From assembly GCA_036399175.1 (NCBI GenBank), contig DASWNP010000056.1:33308-97307 (forward strand): DNA of 64,000 nt. Reading direction: 5' to 3'. The stretch's first letter is position 1; the number at the start of each line of letters is the position of its first letter. Origin of the DNA: DASWNP01 sp036399175 (GTDB taxonomy: Bacteria; Acidobacteriota; Blastocatellia; Pyrinomonadales; Pyrinomonadaceae). Below are positions 50,724 through 59,470 of the stretch, piece by piece. The notes below the pieces were generated by a model. The model did no database searches and was not told where the DNA came from. It saw only the letters and a list, made by a program, of their open reading frames with translations. Both the position numbers and the translations under genes were made by a program.

Positions 50724-52664
50724 ATGAAAAACATGCCTCGCGTACTCGCTTTTCTGCTCGCCTGCACGCTGACGGTCTTCGCACAGTCGGGCGAGATTGT
50801 GCCGGGCGACAACCTCGTGGTCGAAGGGATACCGAAGATACCGGCCTCTCTGGCCGAAAAAGTCGGGCGCTACACGGAGCTGCGCTCGGCGGTACTGACG
50901 AGTTGGCACCCCGTCCGTCGTGAAATGCTCATCAGCACGCGCTTTGCCGACGCCGCTCAGGCGCATCTCGTGCGCATGCCCGGCGGCGCTCGCCGCCAGC
51001 TCACCTTCTTCGACGAGACCGTTCGCGGCGCGTCCTTCCCGCCCAAGGGCGGCGACTTCTTCGTCTTCTCGAAAGACATCGGCGGCAACGAATTTTTCCA
51101 GCTCTACCGCTACGATATGGCGACGGGCGACGTGACGCTGCTGACCGACGGCAAATCGAGAAATACAGGTATGCGCTGGGCGAAGGCCGACAACCGCATC
51201 GCCTTCGGCTCGACGCGCCGCAACGGTCGTGACGTTGACATCTACGTGATGGACGCCGCCGACCCGAAGAGCGCGCGCTTGCTCTTGCAGAACGAAAGCG
51301 GCGGCTGGGGCGTCGGCGACTGGTCGCCCGACGACCGCAAGCTCGTCGTCGGCGAAACCATCTCGGCCAACGAAAGTTATCTCTGGCTCGTCGATGTGGC
51401 GAGCGGCGAAAAAACGCTCCTCACGCCAAAGGGCGGCGCTGAAGCCACGTCCTACGGCGGCGCGCGTTTTAGCCTTGACGGGCGCGGCCTCTACGTCACC
51501 ACCGATCGCGACAACGAGTTCAAGCGCCTCGCCTACCTCGACCTCGCCACGCGCGAGCACACGTATCTTACGACCGACATCAAGTGGGATGTCGGCGACT
51601 TCGAGCTTTCGCCCGACGGTCGAACAATCGCCTTCGTCACAAACGAAGACGGCATCTCGCGCCTGCATCTCTTAGACACGCGCACGCGCCGCGAAATCTC
51701 TGTCCCGAAGCTTCCCGTCGGCCTCATCTCCGGCCTCGAATGGCACAGGAACGGCAAAGAACTCGGCTTCAACTTCGTCTCTTCGCGCACGACTTCCGAC
51801 GTTTATTCGCTCGACGTTTCTACGGGGAAGGTCGAGCGCTGGACTGAGAGCGAGACGGGCGGCCTCAACATCGAAAACTTCTCCGAGCCGGAGCTGATTC
51901 GCTGGAAGAGCTTCGACGGCCAGAGCATCTCCGGCTTCCTCTACCTTCCGCCCGCGCGCTTCACGGGCAAGCGCCCCGTCGTCATCAACATTCACGGCGG
52001 CCCCGAAGGACAGGCGCGCCCGACCTTCCTCGGTCGAAACAATTTCTTCCTCAACGAGATGGGCGTCGCGCTCATCTACCCGAACGTGCGCGGCTCTTCC
52101 GGCTACGGTAAGACTTTCCTCAAAGCCGACAACGGCTTCAAGCGCGAAGAAACCTACAAGGACATCGGCGCGCTGCTCGACTGGATACGAACCGACCCGC
52201 GCCTCGACGCCGACCGCATCATGGTCACAGGCGGCTCCTACGGCGGCCACATGTCCTTCGCCATCGCCACGCTCTACAGCGACAAGATTCGCGCAGCCCT
52301 GCCCGTCGTCGGCATGTCGAACCTCGTCACCTTCCTCGAACGCACCGAGAGCTACCGTAGAGACCTGCGTCGCGTCGAATACGGCGACGAGCGCGACCCG
52401 AAGATGCGAGAGTTTCTGCTGCGCATCGCGCCCTTAAACAACGCGCAGAACATCAAGAAGCCAATCTTCATCGTGCAGGGCGGCAACGACCCGCGCGTGC
52501 CATTGAACGAGGCCGAGCAGATGGTCGCAAAAATCAGAAACAGTGGCCCGCCCGTCTGGTATCTGATGGCGAAGGACGAGGGGCACGGCTTCGCCAAGAA
52601 GCGGAATCAGGACTACCAGTTCTACGCGACGGTGATGTTCATACAGGAGTTCTTGCTGAAGTAG
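50724..52664 (+). CDS. Secreted S9-family (prolyl oligopeptidase-type) peptidase
   Basis: A 646-residue protein. ATG 50724 is preferred because GAGGGGG is 7 nt upstream and the product then begins with a signal peptide (RVLAFLLACTLTVFA). Residues about 60-380 are a WD40-like (PD40) beta-propeller (AFGSTRRNGRDVDIYVMDA, GWGVGDWSPDDRKLVVGE, FELSPDGRTIAFVTNEDG). The alpha/beta-hydrolase domain carries the catalytic Ser in GGSYGGHMSF, Asp in QGGNDPRVP and His in DEGHGF. Family S9 enzymes cut short peptides. It lies 15 nt upstream of the xanthine dehydrogenase gene. Confidence 0.92.
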   Translation: MKNMPRVLAFLLACTLTVFAQSGEIVPGDNLVVEGIPKIPASLAEKVGRYTELRSAVLTSWHPVRREMLISTRFADAAQAHLVRMPGGARRQLTFFDETVRGASFPPKGGDFFVFSKDIGGNEFFQLYRYDMATGDVTLLTDGKSRNTGMRWAKADNRIAFGSTRRNGRDVDIYVMDAADPKSARLLLQNESGGWGVGDWSPDDRKLVVGETISANESYLWLVDVASGEKTLLTPKGGAEATSYGGARFSLDGRGLYVTTDRDNEFKRLAYLDLATREHTYLTTDIKWDVGDFELSPDGRTIAFVTNEDGISRLHLLDTRTRREISVPKLPVGLISGLEWHRNGKELGFNFVSSRTTSDVYSLDVSTGKVERWTESETGGLNIENFSEPELIRWKSFDGQSISGFLYLPPARFTGKRPVVINIHGGPEGQARPTFLGRNNFFLNEMGVALIYPNVRGSSGYGKTFLKADNGFKREETYKDIGALLDWIRTDPRLDADRIMVTGGSYGGHMSFAIATLYSDKIRAALPVVGMSNLVTFLERTESYRRDLRRVEYGDERDPKMREFLLRIAPLNNAQNIKKPIFIVQGGNDPRVPLNEAEQMVAKIRNSGPPVWYLMAKDEGHGFAKKRNQDYQFYATVMFIQEFLLK

Positions 52665-52679
52665 AACTTAAACGAGCGT

Positions 52680-54917
52680 ATGACAGCTTCTCGAACGCAG
52701 AAGAATCTTGTCGGGCGACCCGTCCCGCGCAAAGAGGGGCGCGACAAAGTGACGGGACGGGCGCGCTACGTCGATGACCTCGCGTTTGAAGGGATGCTCT
52801 ACGGCGCGACCGTCAGAAGCCCCGCCCCGCGCGGTCGTATCAAGAACATCACTTTCGGCGAAGGTATTCCCTGGGACGAGTTCGTCGTCGTCACGGCCAG
52901 AGACATCCCGGGCGAGAACTGCGTCGCGCTGATTACGCTCGACCAGCCATACCTCGCCGACAAGGTGGTCAACCACGCCGAAGAGCCAGTCCTGCTTCTG
53001 GCGCACGCCGACAAGTATCTGCTCGAAGCGGCACGCCGCGCCGTCAGAGTGGAGATTGAGCCTCTGCCAGCCGTCTTTTCGCTCGACGACGCGTTGGCGG
53101 GGAAGGAAATCATCTGGGGCGAGGATAACGTCTTCAAGTCGTATCAGGTGAACAAGGGACAGGTCGATGAGGTTTGGGAGACGGCGGATTTCATCGTCGA
53201 GGGCGAATACCGGACGGGCGCGCAGGAGCACGTCTACATCGAGACGAACGGCGTCGTCGCCGTCGCCAACGCCGAAGAGGGCGTGACGGTCTGGGGCTCG
53301 ATGCAGTGCCCTTACTACGTGCACAAGGCTTTGATAAAACTGTTCGGCCTCGCGGAGACGAGAATCCGCGTCGTGCAGGTGGAGACGGGCGGCGGCTTCG
53401 GCGGCAAGGAAGAATACCCTTCGATGATTGCGGGGCACGCGGCGCTGCTCGCGTGGAAGTCTGGACACCCCGTCAAGATTATCTACGACCGCGCCGAAGA
53501 CATGGCGGCCACGACCAAGCGCCATCCCTCTTTGACGAGGCATCGAACAGCCGTCACGCGCGAAGGCAAGCTGCTCGGCATGGAGATAGATTTCGTCGTC
53601 GATGGCGGCGCATACGCGACGCTCTCTTCGGTCGTCCTCTCGCGCGGGACGATTCACGCCGCCGGGCCTTACCTCTGTCCGAACGTCCGCATCAAAAGCC
53701 GCGCCGTCGCAACCAACGTCCCACCGCACGGCGCGTTTCGAGGCTTCGGCGCGCCGCAGAGCATCTTCGCCCTCGAAAGACACTTGAACCGCGTGGCGCG
53801 CGAGGTCGGCCTTACGCCCGAAGAGTTTCGCCGTCGCAACTTCATCCGCGAAGGCGAGACGACGGCCACTAATCAGGTGATACGCGAGCGCGTCGATATG
53901 TCCGGCCTAATGGAACGCGCCTTCGAGCTGAGCGACTACAGGGCGAAGCGCGAGCGTTTCGCCGTCGAGAACCAGACGAGCCGGCGCAAGCGCGGCATCG
54001 GCTTCGCAACCTTCATGCACGGCGCGGGCTTCACCGGCTCGGGCGAGAAGTATCTCGAATCGGTCGTCGGCGCGGAGGCGACTGCCGAGGGGCGAGTGCG
54101 CGTGCTGGCGGCGAGCACCGAGATTGGACAGGGCACGAATACCATCTTCTCGCAAATCGCCGCCGAAGCCCTCGGCCTCGACTACGAGCAGATAGAGATG
54201 GCACAGCCCGACACGGCCAACGTGCCCAACAGCGGCCCGACCGTCGCCTCGCGCACCTGCATGATTGTCGGCAAGCTGGTCGAGTCTGCCGCGCTCGGCC
54301 TGAAGCAGACGCTACTCAATAGCGGTCTGCTCGAAGACGCTTACACGCCAGACGACTGGCGGCGCGCGTGCCGCGAGTACACGGAGCGTTTCGGCGCGCT
54401 CAAATCCTTCAGCCAGTACAAGCAGCCGGAGAACATCAACTGGGACGACGGCAAATACGAGGGCGACGCTTACGGCGCTTATGCGTGGGCGGTCTACGTC
54501 GCCGAGGTGACGGTCGATACTTTGACGTACGAAGCGCGCGTCGATGATTTCGTCGCCGTGCAGGAGGTCGGGCGCGTGATTCATCCTGTCCTGGCGGCGG
54601 GGCAGATTGAAGGCGGAGTCGCGCAGGGCATCGGCTTCACTCTCTTCGAGCGCGTCGAGTGGCGCGAAGGACGCATGGCGAATAACCAGATGACCAACTA
54701 CATCATCCCGACCGCAGCCGACATCCCGCCGATTCGCGTCCACTTCGAGGAGAACCCGTCGCCGCACGGCCCCGGCGGCGCGAAGGGCATCGGCGAGCTG
54801 CCGATGGACGGCGCAGCGCCCGCCATCCTCAACGCCATCGAAGACGCAACGGGCGTCAGCCTTAACCAAGTGCCATTGCTGCCCGAGACTTTGATGGAGG
54901 CGCTCGAAGGGCGATGA
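52680..54917 (+). CDS. xdhA: Xanthine dehydrogenase, molybdopterin-binding subunit
   Basis: A 745-residue large subunit of the molybdenum hydroxylase family. It opens with RPVPRKEGRDKVTGRARYVDDL and includes GGGFGGKEEYP, PHGAFRGFGAPQSIFALERH and GPGGAKGIGELPM with the catalytic Glu near the C-terminus. There is no signal peptide, so it is cytosolic. ATGA overlap with the 2Fe-2S subunit gene. The FAD subunit (57550) completes the enzyme after an intervening peptidase. Full urate-degrading genes downstream make xanthine to urate the likely reaction. Symbols for the subunits follow the general xdh usage; the letters vary between species. Confidence 0.9.
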   Translation: MTASRTQKNLVGRPVPRKEGRDKVTGRARYVDDLAFEGMLYGATVRSPAPRGRIKNITFGEGIPWDEFVVVTARDIPGENCVALITLDQPYLADKVVNHAEEPVLLLAHADKYLLEAARRAVRVEIEPLPAVFSLDDALAGKEIIWGEDNVFKSYQVNKGQVDEVWETADFIVEGEYRTGAQEHVYIETNGVVAVANAEEGVTVWGSMQCPYYVHKALIKLFGLAETRIRVVQVETGGGFGGKEEYPSMIAGHAALLAWKSGHPVKIIYDRAEDMAATTKRHPSLTRHRTAVTREGKLLGMEIDFVVDGGAYATLSSVVLSRGTIHAAGPYLCPNVRIKSRAVATNVPPHGAFRGFGAPQSIFALERHLNRVAREVGLTPEEFRRRNFIREGETTATNQVIRERVDMSGLMERAFELSDYRAKRERFAVENQTSRRKRGIGFATFMHGAGFTGSGEKYLESVVGAEATAEGRVRVLAASTEIGQGTNTIFSQIAAEALGLDYEQIEMAQPDTANVPNSGPTVASRTCMIVGKLVESAALGLKQTLLNSGLLEDAYTPDDWRRACREYTERFGALKSFSQYKQPENINWDDGKYEGDAYGAYAWAVYVAEVTVDTLTYEARVDDFVAVQEVGRVIHPVLAAGQIEGGVAQGIGFTLFERVEWREGRMANNQMTNYIIPTAADIPPIRVHFEENPSPHGPGGAKGIGELPMDGAAPAILNAIEDATGVSLNQVPLLPETLMEALEGR

Positions 54918-55450
54918 GCTTCGCTGAAGAGCAGGAGACGAGAGGAAAAGTCGCCGTCCGTTGCACTGTTAACGGCAGACGCGAGACTTTGAGCGCCTAT
55001 CCGATGGCGCGTCTGCTCGACGTGCTCCGCGAAGAATTGCGTCTGACCGGCACGAAGGAGGGCTGCGGCGAGGGCGAATGCGGCGCGTGCTCCGTCGTCA
55101 TCGATGGCGAGCTGGTCAACAGTTGCCTCGTGCCCGTCGCGCAGGTCGAAGGCGCGGAGATAAAGACCATCGAAGGCTTGGCGCTCGACGGCGAGCGTCT
55201 GCATCGGGTGCAGGAAGCCTTCGTCGTTTCGGGCGGAGCGCAGTGTGGCATCTGCACGCCGGGGATGATCCTGGCCGCCGTCAACCTGCTTGAGCGCACA
55301 CCTGCGCCCACCGAGGCCGACATTCGCACGGGGCTCGCGGGCAATCTTTGTCGCTGCACCGGCTACATGAAAATCTTCGAGGCCGTCGTGCGCGCCTGCC
55401 GCGACGAGGGCGGCGAGGCGGGAAAAACAGAAATGATGAATGCGGAATGA
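54914..55450 (+). CDS. xdhC: Xanthine dehydrogenase, 2Fe-2S subunit
   Basis: A 178-residue iron-sulphur subunit. It has the two ferredoxin clusters of the family: plant-type GCGEGECGACSVVIDG (with a later Cys) and the helical GAQCGICTPGMILAAVNLL plus LCRCTGYMKIFEAVVRAC. The family core ends at about residue 165; the last residues TEMMNAE and the stop codon are translated from the GAATGCG-type repeat H14. It overlaps the molybdopterin subunit gene by 4 nt. Confidence 0.92.
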   Translation: MSFAEEQETRGKVAVRCTVNGRRETLSAYPMARLLDVLREELRLTGTKEGCGEGECGACSVVIDGELVNSCLVPVAQVEGAEIKTIEGLALDGERLHRVQEAFVVSGGAQCGICTPGMILAAVNLLERTPAPTEADIRTGLAGNLCRCTGYMKIFEAVVRACRDEGGEAGKTEMMNAE

Positions 55451-55555
55451 TGAATGCTGAATGAAAAGCGGAAAGCTTTGGTTTTCAATTCAGCATTCAT
55501 CATTCCGCATTCATCATTTCTCTTTATTCTGTCCATCCCTGTTTGAATTGCTTTT
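55430..55555. repeat. Heptad inverted repeat H14 (GAATGCG type)
   Basis: Left arm 55430-55467, right arm 55483-55520, units GAATGCG/GAATGAT/GAATGCT. The outer right flank 55526-55555 is the reverse complement of 7371-7400 (H1), one mismatch in 30. It stands between the 2Fe-2S subunit gene and the M2 peptidase gene. Confidence 0.88.
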
Positions 55556-55583
55556 GTGAGGCGTTAAGCTTGGAGGTGTGTCG

Positions 55584-57428
55584 ATGATGTTGATGAAGAG
55601 ATTTCTATTCAAAGGCGTGCTCGGTCTGTTGCTGTCGGTGGCGCTCGCGTCGGTCGCCGTCGTGCCCGCAAGCGGGCAGAAGAAGTTGAAAGACTCGGAG
55701 GCGCGGATGCGCGCGCAGAAGTTCTTGGACGACTACACCCGCCAGTGGTTGCAGCTTCGCTACGTCTATAGTCAGGCCGAGTGGGTCTCGAACACGCGCA
55801 TCGTCGAGGGCGACGAGTCGAACGCGAAGGCCACGAACGCCGCGCTCGAACGTCTCACCGCCTTCACCGGAAGCCGAGCCAACATCGAGACGGCGACCGA
55901 GCTGCTCAAGCAGCAGAAACAGCTCGCGCCGCTACAGGTCAGGCAGCTTCGCAACATCCTCTATCTCGCGGGCGAAAATCCCGAAACTCTCAAAGAGGTG
56001 GTGCGCGAGCGCATCGCCGCCGAGACCGCGCAGAACGAAAAGCTCTACGGCTTCGATTTCAAGCTCGACGGCAAATCCGTCACGCCCAATCGCATCGACG
56101 AACTGCTCCGCACATCGAGAAATCTCGAAGAGCGTCGGCAAACCTGGCTCGCCTCGAAGGAGGTCGGAAGAGTTTTGAAGCCGGGTCTCAGTAACCTTCA
56201 ACGCCTGCGCAACGCGGTCGTCCAGCCGCTCGGCTACAAGTCTTATTTCAGTTATCAGGTCTCCGACTACGGCATGTCGTCCGAAGAGATGATAAAGCTG
56301 ATGGACGACATCAACCGGGAGCTTCGACCGCTCTACCGCGAGCTTCACACCTACGCGCGCTACGAGCTGGCGAAGCGCTACAACGCGCCCGTGCCCGACC
56401 TTCTGCCCGCCGACTGGCTGCCCAATCGCTGGGGACAGGATTGGAGCGCGATGGTGACGGTCGAGGGCATGAACGTCGATGCCGCGCTCAAGGACAAGAC
56501 GCCCGAATGGATTGTTCGTCAGGCCGAGGAGTTCTACGTGAGCCTCGGCTGGCCGCGTCTGCCGCAAAGCTTCTGGGAGAAATCCTCTCTCTACCAGCTT
56601 CCGCCGGGCACGCCCTACAAAAAGAACACGCACGCCTCGGCCTGGCATCTCGACCTCGAAAATGATGTCCGCTCGCTGATGAGCGTCGTCCCTGATGCCG
56701 ACTGGTATCAAACCGCGCATCACGAGCTTGGACACGTCTATTACTACGTCAGCTACACGAACCCCGACGTGCCGCCGCTTCTGCGCGAGGGCGCAAACCG
56801 CGCCTATCACGAAGCCATCGGCAGCATGATGGGGCTCGCCGCCATGCAGAAGCCCTTCCTCGAAGCGCGCGGTCTCGCCCCCAAAGATGCGAAGATTAAC
56901 CAGACCGACGCGCTTCTCAAAGAGGCTCTCAACTTCGTCGTCTTCATCCCTTTCTCGACCGGCACGATGCCCGGCTTCGAGTACGAGCTTTACGAAAAGC
57001 GGCTGCCGCCTGAGCAGTACAACGCGCGCTGGTGGGACATCGTCAGGCGCTATCAGGGTATCGCCCCGCCCGTCGCGCGCGGCGAAGAGTTCTGCGACGC
57101 CTGCACCAAGACGCACATCAACGACGACCCGGCGCAGTACTACGACTACGCGCTCTCAACCGTCATCCTCTTCCAGCTCCACGACCACATCGCGCGCAAG
57201 ATTCTCAAGCAAGACCCGCACGCTACGAACTATTACGGAAGCCGTGCGGTCGGCGATTTCCTGCGCGACATCATGCGCCCCGGCAGCTCGCGCGACTGGC
57301 GCGCCGTGCTCAAAGAGAAGACCGGCGAAGACCTCAACGCCAAAGCCATGCTCCGCTACTTCGACCCGCTCATGCAGCATCTCAAGCGCGTCAACGCCGG
57401 ACGCAAACACACGCTGCCCGAGCTATAG
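55584..57428 (+). CDS. M2-family (angiotensin-converting-enzyme-like) dipeptidyl carboxypeptidase
   Basis: A 614-residue secreted zinc peptidase. GGAGGT stands 6 nt before ATG 55584. The signal peptide is LLLSVALASVAVVPASGQ. The M2 fold is clear: FLDDYTRQWLQLRYVYSQAEW, WLPNRWGQDWSAMV, TAHHELGHVYYYVSY with the HExxH ligands, NRAYHEAIGSMMGLA with the third ligand Glu, and NFVVFIPFSTGTMPGFEYEL. Bacterial ACE homologues release C-terminal dipeptides. It splits the xanthine dehydrogenase genes and is bounded by repeats H14 and H15. Confidence 0.92.
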   Translation: MMLMKRFLFKGVLGLLLSVALASVAVVPASGQKKLKDSEARMRAQKFLDDYTRQWLQLRYVYSQAEWVSNTRIVEGDESNAKATNAALERLTAFTGSRANIETATELLKQQKQLAPLQVRQLRNILYLAGENPETLKEVVRERIAAETAQNEKLYGFDFKLDGKSVTPNRIDELLRTSRNLEERRQTWLASKEVGRVLKPGLSNLQRLRNAVVQPLGYKSYFSYQVSDYGMSSEEMIKLMDDINRELRPLYRELHTYARYELAKRYNAPVPDLLPADWLPNRWGQDWSAMVTVEGMNVDAALKDKTPEWIVRQAEEFYVSLGWPRLPQSFWEKSSLYQLPPGTPYKKNTHASAWHLDLENDVRSLMSVVPDADWYQTAHHELGHVYYYVSYTNPDVPPLLREGANRAYHEAIGSMMGLAAMQKPFLEARGLAPKDAKINQTDALLKEALNFVVFIPFSTGTMPGFEYELYEKRLPPEQYNARWWDIVRRYQGIAPPVARGEEFCDACTKTHINDDPAQYYDYALSTVILFQLHDHIARKILKQDPHATNYYGSRAVGDFLRDIMRPGSSRDWRAVLKEKTGEDLNAKAMLRYFDPLMQHLKRVNAGRKHTLPEL

Positions 57429-57542
57429 TCCGGAGTCTCGGAGTCTGGAGTCTGGAGTCAAAACCAAAAGTCGCTAAAGTCGATGCCGCCCGACGGGTCA
57501 CAGTTTTAGCTCTTGACTCCAAGACTCCAGACTCTCAGACTT
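57427..57542. repeat. Heptad inverted repeat H15 (GGAGTCT type)
   Basis: Left arm 57427-57463 and right arm 57513-57542 between the M2 peptidase and the FAD subunit gene. Its left end contains the last base of the peptidase stop codon. Same unit as H4, H5 and H10. Confidence 0.87.
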
Positions 57543-57549
57543 GAATGTT

Positions 57550-58413
57550 ATGCGAGCTTATATCCCCGATTATGAGTTGAGGACGCCGTCGAGCTTGGCG
57601 GAGGCGCTCGGTTTGTTGGAGCGGGAGCCGGGCGCGTGGAAGCCGTTTGCGGGCGGGACGGATTTGATGGTGCTGCTCGAAGCGGGACGACTCGCGCACA
57701 AGAGGTTTTTCAACATACGCGGCCTCGCAGAGCTTGGCGGCATCGTTGAGACAGGCGACTCCATCACGCTCGGCGCGCTTACCACTTACACGCAGGTGCA
57801 GGCGCACCCGACGCTCCGGAGCGAGTTTCCCATGCTCTGCCGGGCGGCGAGCGAGACGGGCGGCCTCGCCATCCAGAATCGCGGCACGCTCGGCGGCAAT
57901 ATCGTCAACGCTTCTCCAGCCGCCGATTCGCCGCCCGCCCTGCTCGTCTACGACGCCGAATTGGAACTCATCTCCACGCGCGGCTCGCGCCGCATCCCTT
58001 ACGCCGATTTTCACACCGGCTACAAGCAGATGATGCTTCGACCCGAAGAACTGCTCGCGCGCGTCCACCTGCCGCGTCGTCAGGGCAACTGGCGCGACTA
58101 TTATCGCAAGGTCGGCACACGTCGCGCACAGGCCATCTCGAAGGTCTGTTTCGCGGGTGCGGTCTTGCTTGAAGGAGATGAGGTGCGAGACGTGCGCCTC
58201 GCTCTCGGAAGCGTCGCGCCAACGGTTGTGCGGTGTCGGAAGACCGAAGCCGTCTTGCGTGGTCGCAGCCTCGACTCTCAAGCCTTAGAAGCGGCGCGAG
58301 ACGAACTCGCCAACGAGATAAAACCGATAGACGACATCCGCTCGACGGCAGCTTACCGCCTCCGAGTGGCGCAAAACCTCCTCACGGATTTTCTATGGAG
58401 ACGCGAAGCATGA
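57550..58413 (+). CDS. xdhB: Xanthine dehydrogenase, FAD-binding subunit
   Basis: A 287-residue subunit. ATG 57550 is chosen (TTG 57541 is in frame but belongs to the repeat edge). FAD-binding motifs are PFAGGTDLMVLLEAGR and IQNRGTLGGNIVNASPAADSPP. MRAYIPDYELRTPSSLAEAL is the usual start of the family. The gene is two positions away from its partners because of the M2 peptidase cassette. The start has no clear Shine-Dalgarno, only the right arm of H15 upstream. It overlaps the TonB-like gene by 4 nt (ATGA). Confidence 0.9.
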   Translation: MRAYIPDYELRTPSSLAEALGLLEREPGAWKPFAGGTDLMVLLEAGRLAHKRFFNIRGLAELGGIVETGDSITLGALTTYTQVQAHPTLRSEFPMLCRAASETGGLAIQNRGTLGGNIVNASPAADSPPALLVYDAELELISTRGSRRIPYADFHTGYKQMMLRPEELLARVHLPRRQGNWRDYYRKVGTRRAQAISKVCFAGAVLLEGDEVRDVRLALGSVAPTVVRCRKTEAVLRGRSLDSQALEAARDELANEIKPIDDIRSTAAYRLRVAQNLLTDFLWRREA

Positions 58414-59396
58414 AATACTCAATCCTCAAAGCCTCATCGATAATCCTCATCTGGGCGCTCGCCGGCCTGAACGCGCGGCCTCAGTCGGTCGTTGGCCTAC
58501 ACGCTTTCCCGTCGTCTCTCCCGCAGAGTGCGGCGAGTTGGGAGCGATACACTTATACGGGTGAAGAGTTTTCCGTCGAGTTGCCGCAGATGCCTTTCGT
58601 TCGCCACACTGCGAGAAAGGTGTTGGGCTCGACTGACGAATACGAGCGCGCGCGCGTCTACGGCCTCTATAATGATGATGTTATCTACATGATTTACGCT
58701 TACGACGAACCCCGCAACGCCGAAACGCTCGATTACTTCGTCGAAGAATTCGCTGCTCGGAACGGCGCAGGCACGTTGGATTTCGTCCGCAGCGTGAGTC
58801 GGAATAACTTTACCGGCAAGCAGTACGCTTTGAAATACAACGATGTGCGTTCGGGCAGCTTCATCGCTTTTTGGACGGCGAAGCACGCCTACATCGTCGC
58901 CTCTGTCGGAGCCGATTACAGCCATGCCGCCGTCAAGCGCTTCTTCGATTCCTTCACGCTCGGAGGTAAGCCTGCGGGTCGGACAATTCAGATGGACGCG
59001 GTCGAAAAGAGAACGGCAGCCGCCTCTTCTGCGGAGATGAAGCCGGGAGCGCAGCCCGGAGCGCAACAGAATTCGACGGCAAATCTCGCTCTCAAAGACG
59101 GGGCGGAAGCACTACAGCCGAGAGAAGTGACTCGTAAAGCAGTCATCGTCTACAAGCCGGAGCCGAATTTCACTGAAGAAGCGCGCCGGAATAACGTCAC
59201 CGGCATGGTCAAGCTGCGATGCGTGCTTTCATCGACGGGAAGAGTGACCGCCGTCTCGGTCATTAAAGGCTTGCCGGACGGACTGACGGAGACGGCCATC
59301 CGCGCGGCTCGGCACATACTGTTCTTTCCCGCTATCAAAGACGATAAGAAAGTTTCGCAGTGGATTACCATTGAGTACAACTTCAATATCTACTGA
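58410..59396 (+). CDS. TonB-family C-terminal domain protein
   Basis: A 328-residue exported protein. After a signal-like segment (LKASSIILIWALAGLNA), residues about 45-190 form a beta-rich domain (YTYTGEEFSVELPQMPFVRH). A hydrophilic linker with AQPGAQQ follows. The last 80 residues are a TonB C-terminal domain (PEPNFTEEARRNNVTGMVKLRCVLSSTGRV), the part that contacts TonB-dependent receptors. The N-terminal anchor and proline-rich spacer of classical TonB are missing, so direct energy coupling is doubtful. The start overlaps the FAD subunit stop. Confidence 0.78.
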   Translation: MKYSILKASSIILIWALAGLNARPQSVVGLHAFPSSLPQSAASWERYTYTGEEFSVELPQMPFVRHTARKVLGSTDEYERARVYGLYNDDVIYMIYAYDEPRNAETLDYFVEEFAARNGAGTLDFVRSVSRNNFTGKQYALKYNDVRSGSFIAFWTAKHAYIVASVGADYSHAAVKRFFDSFTLGGKPAGRTIQMDAVEKRTAAASSAEMKPGAQPGAQQNSTANLALKDGAEALQPREVTRKAVIVYKPEPNFTEEARRNNVTGMVKLRCVLSSTGRVTAVSVIKGLPDGLTETAIRAARHILFFPAIKDDKKVSQWITIEYNFNIY

Positions 59397-59470
59397 GCGC
59401 GGGCGCAGGTCACCATCCTTTCCGGCGCGCTTTCTTTCGAGGCGCTCGCCCAGCGCCTTCGGGTCGCACA

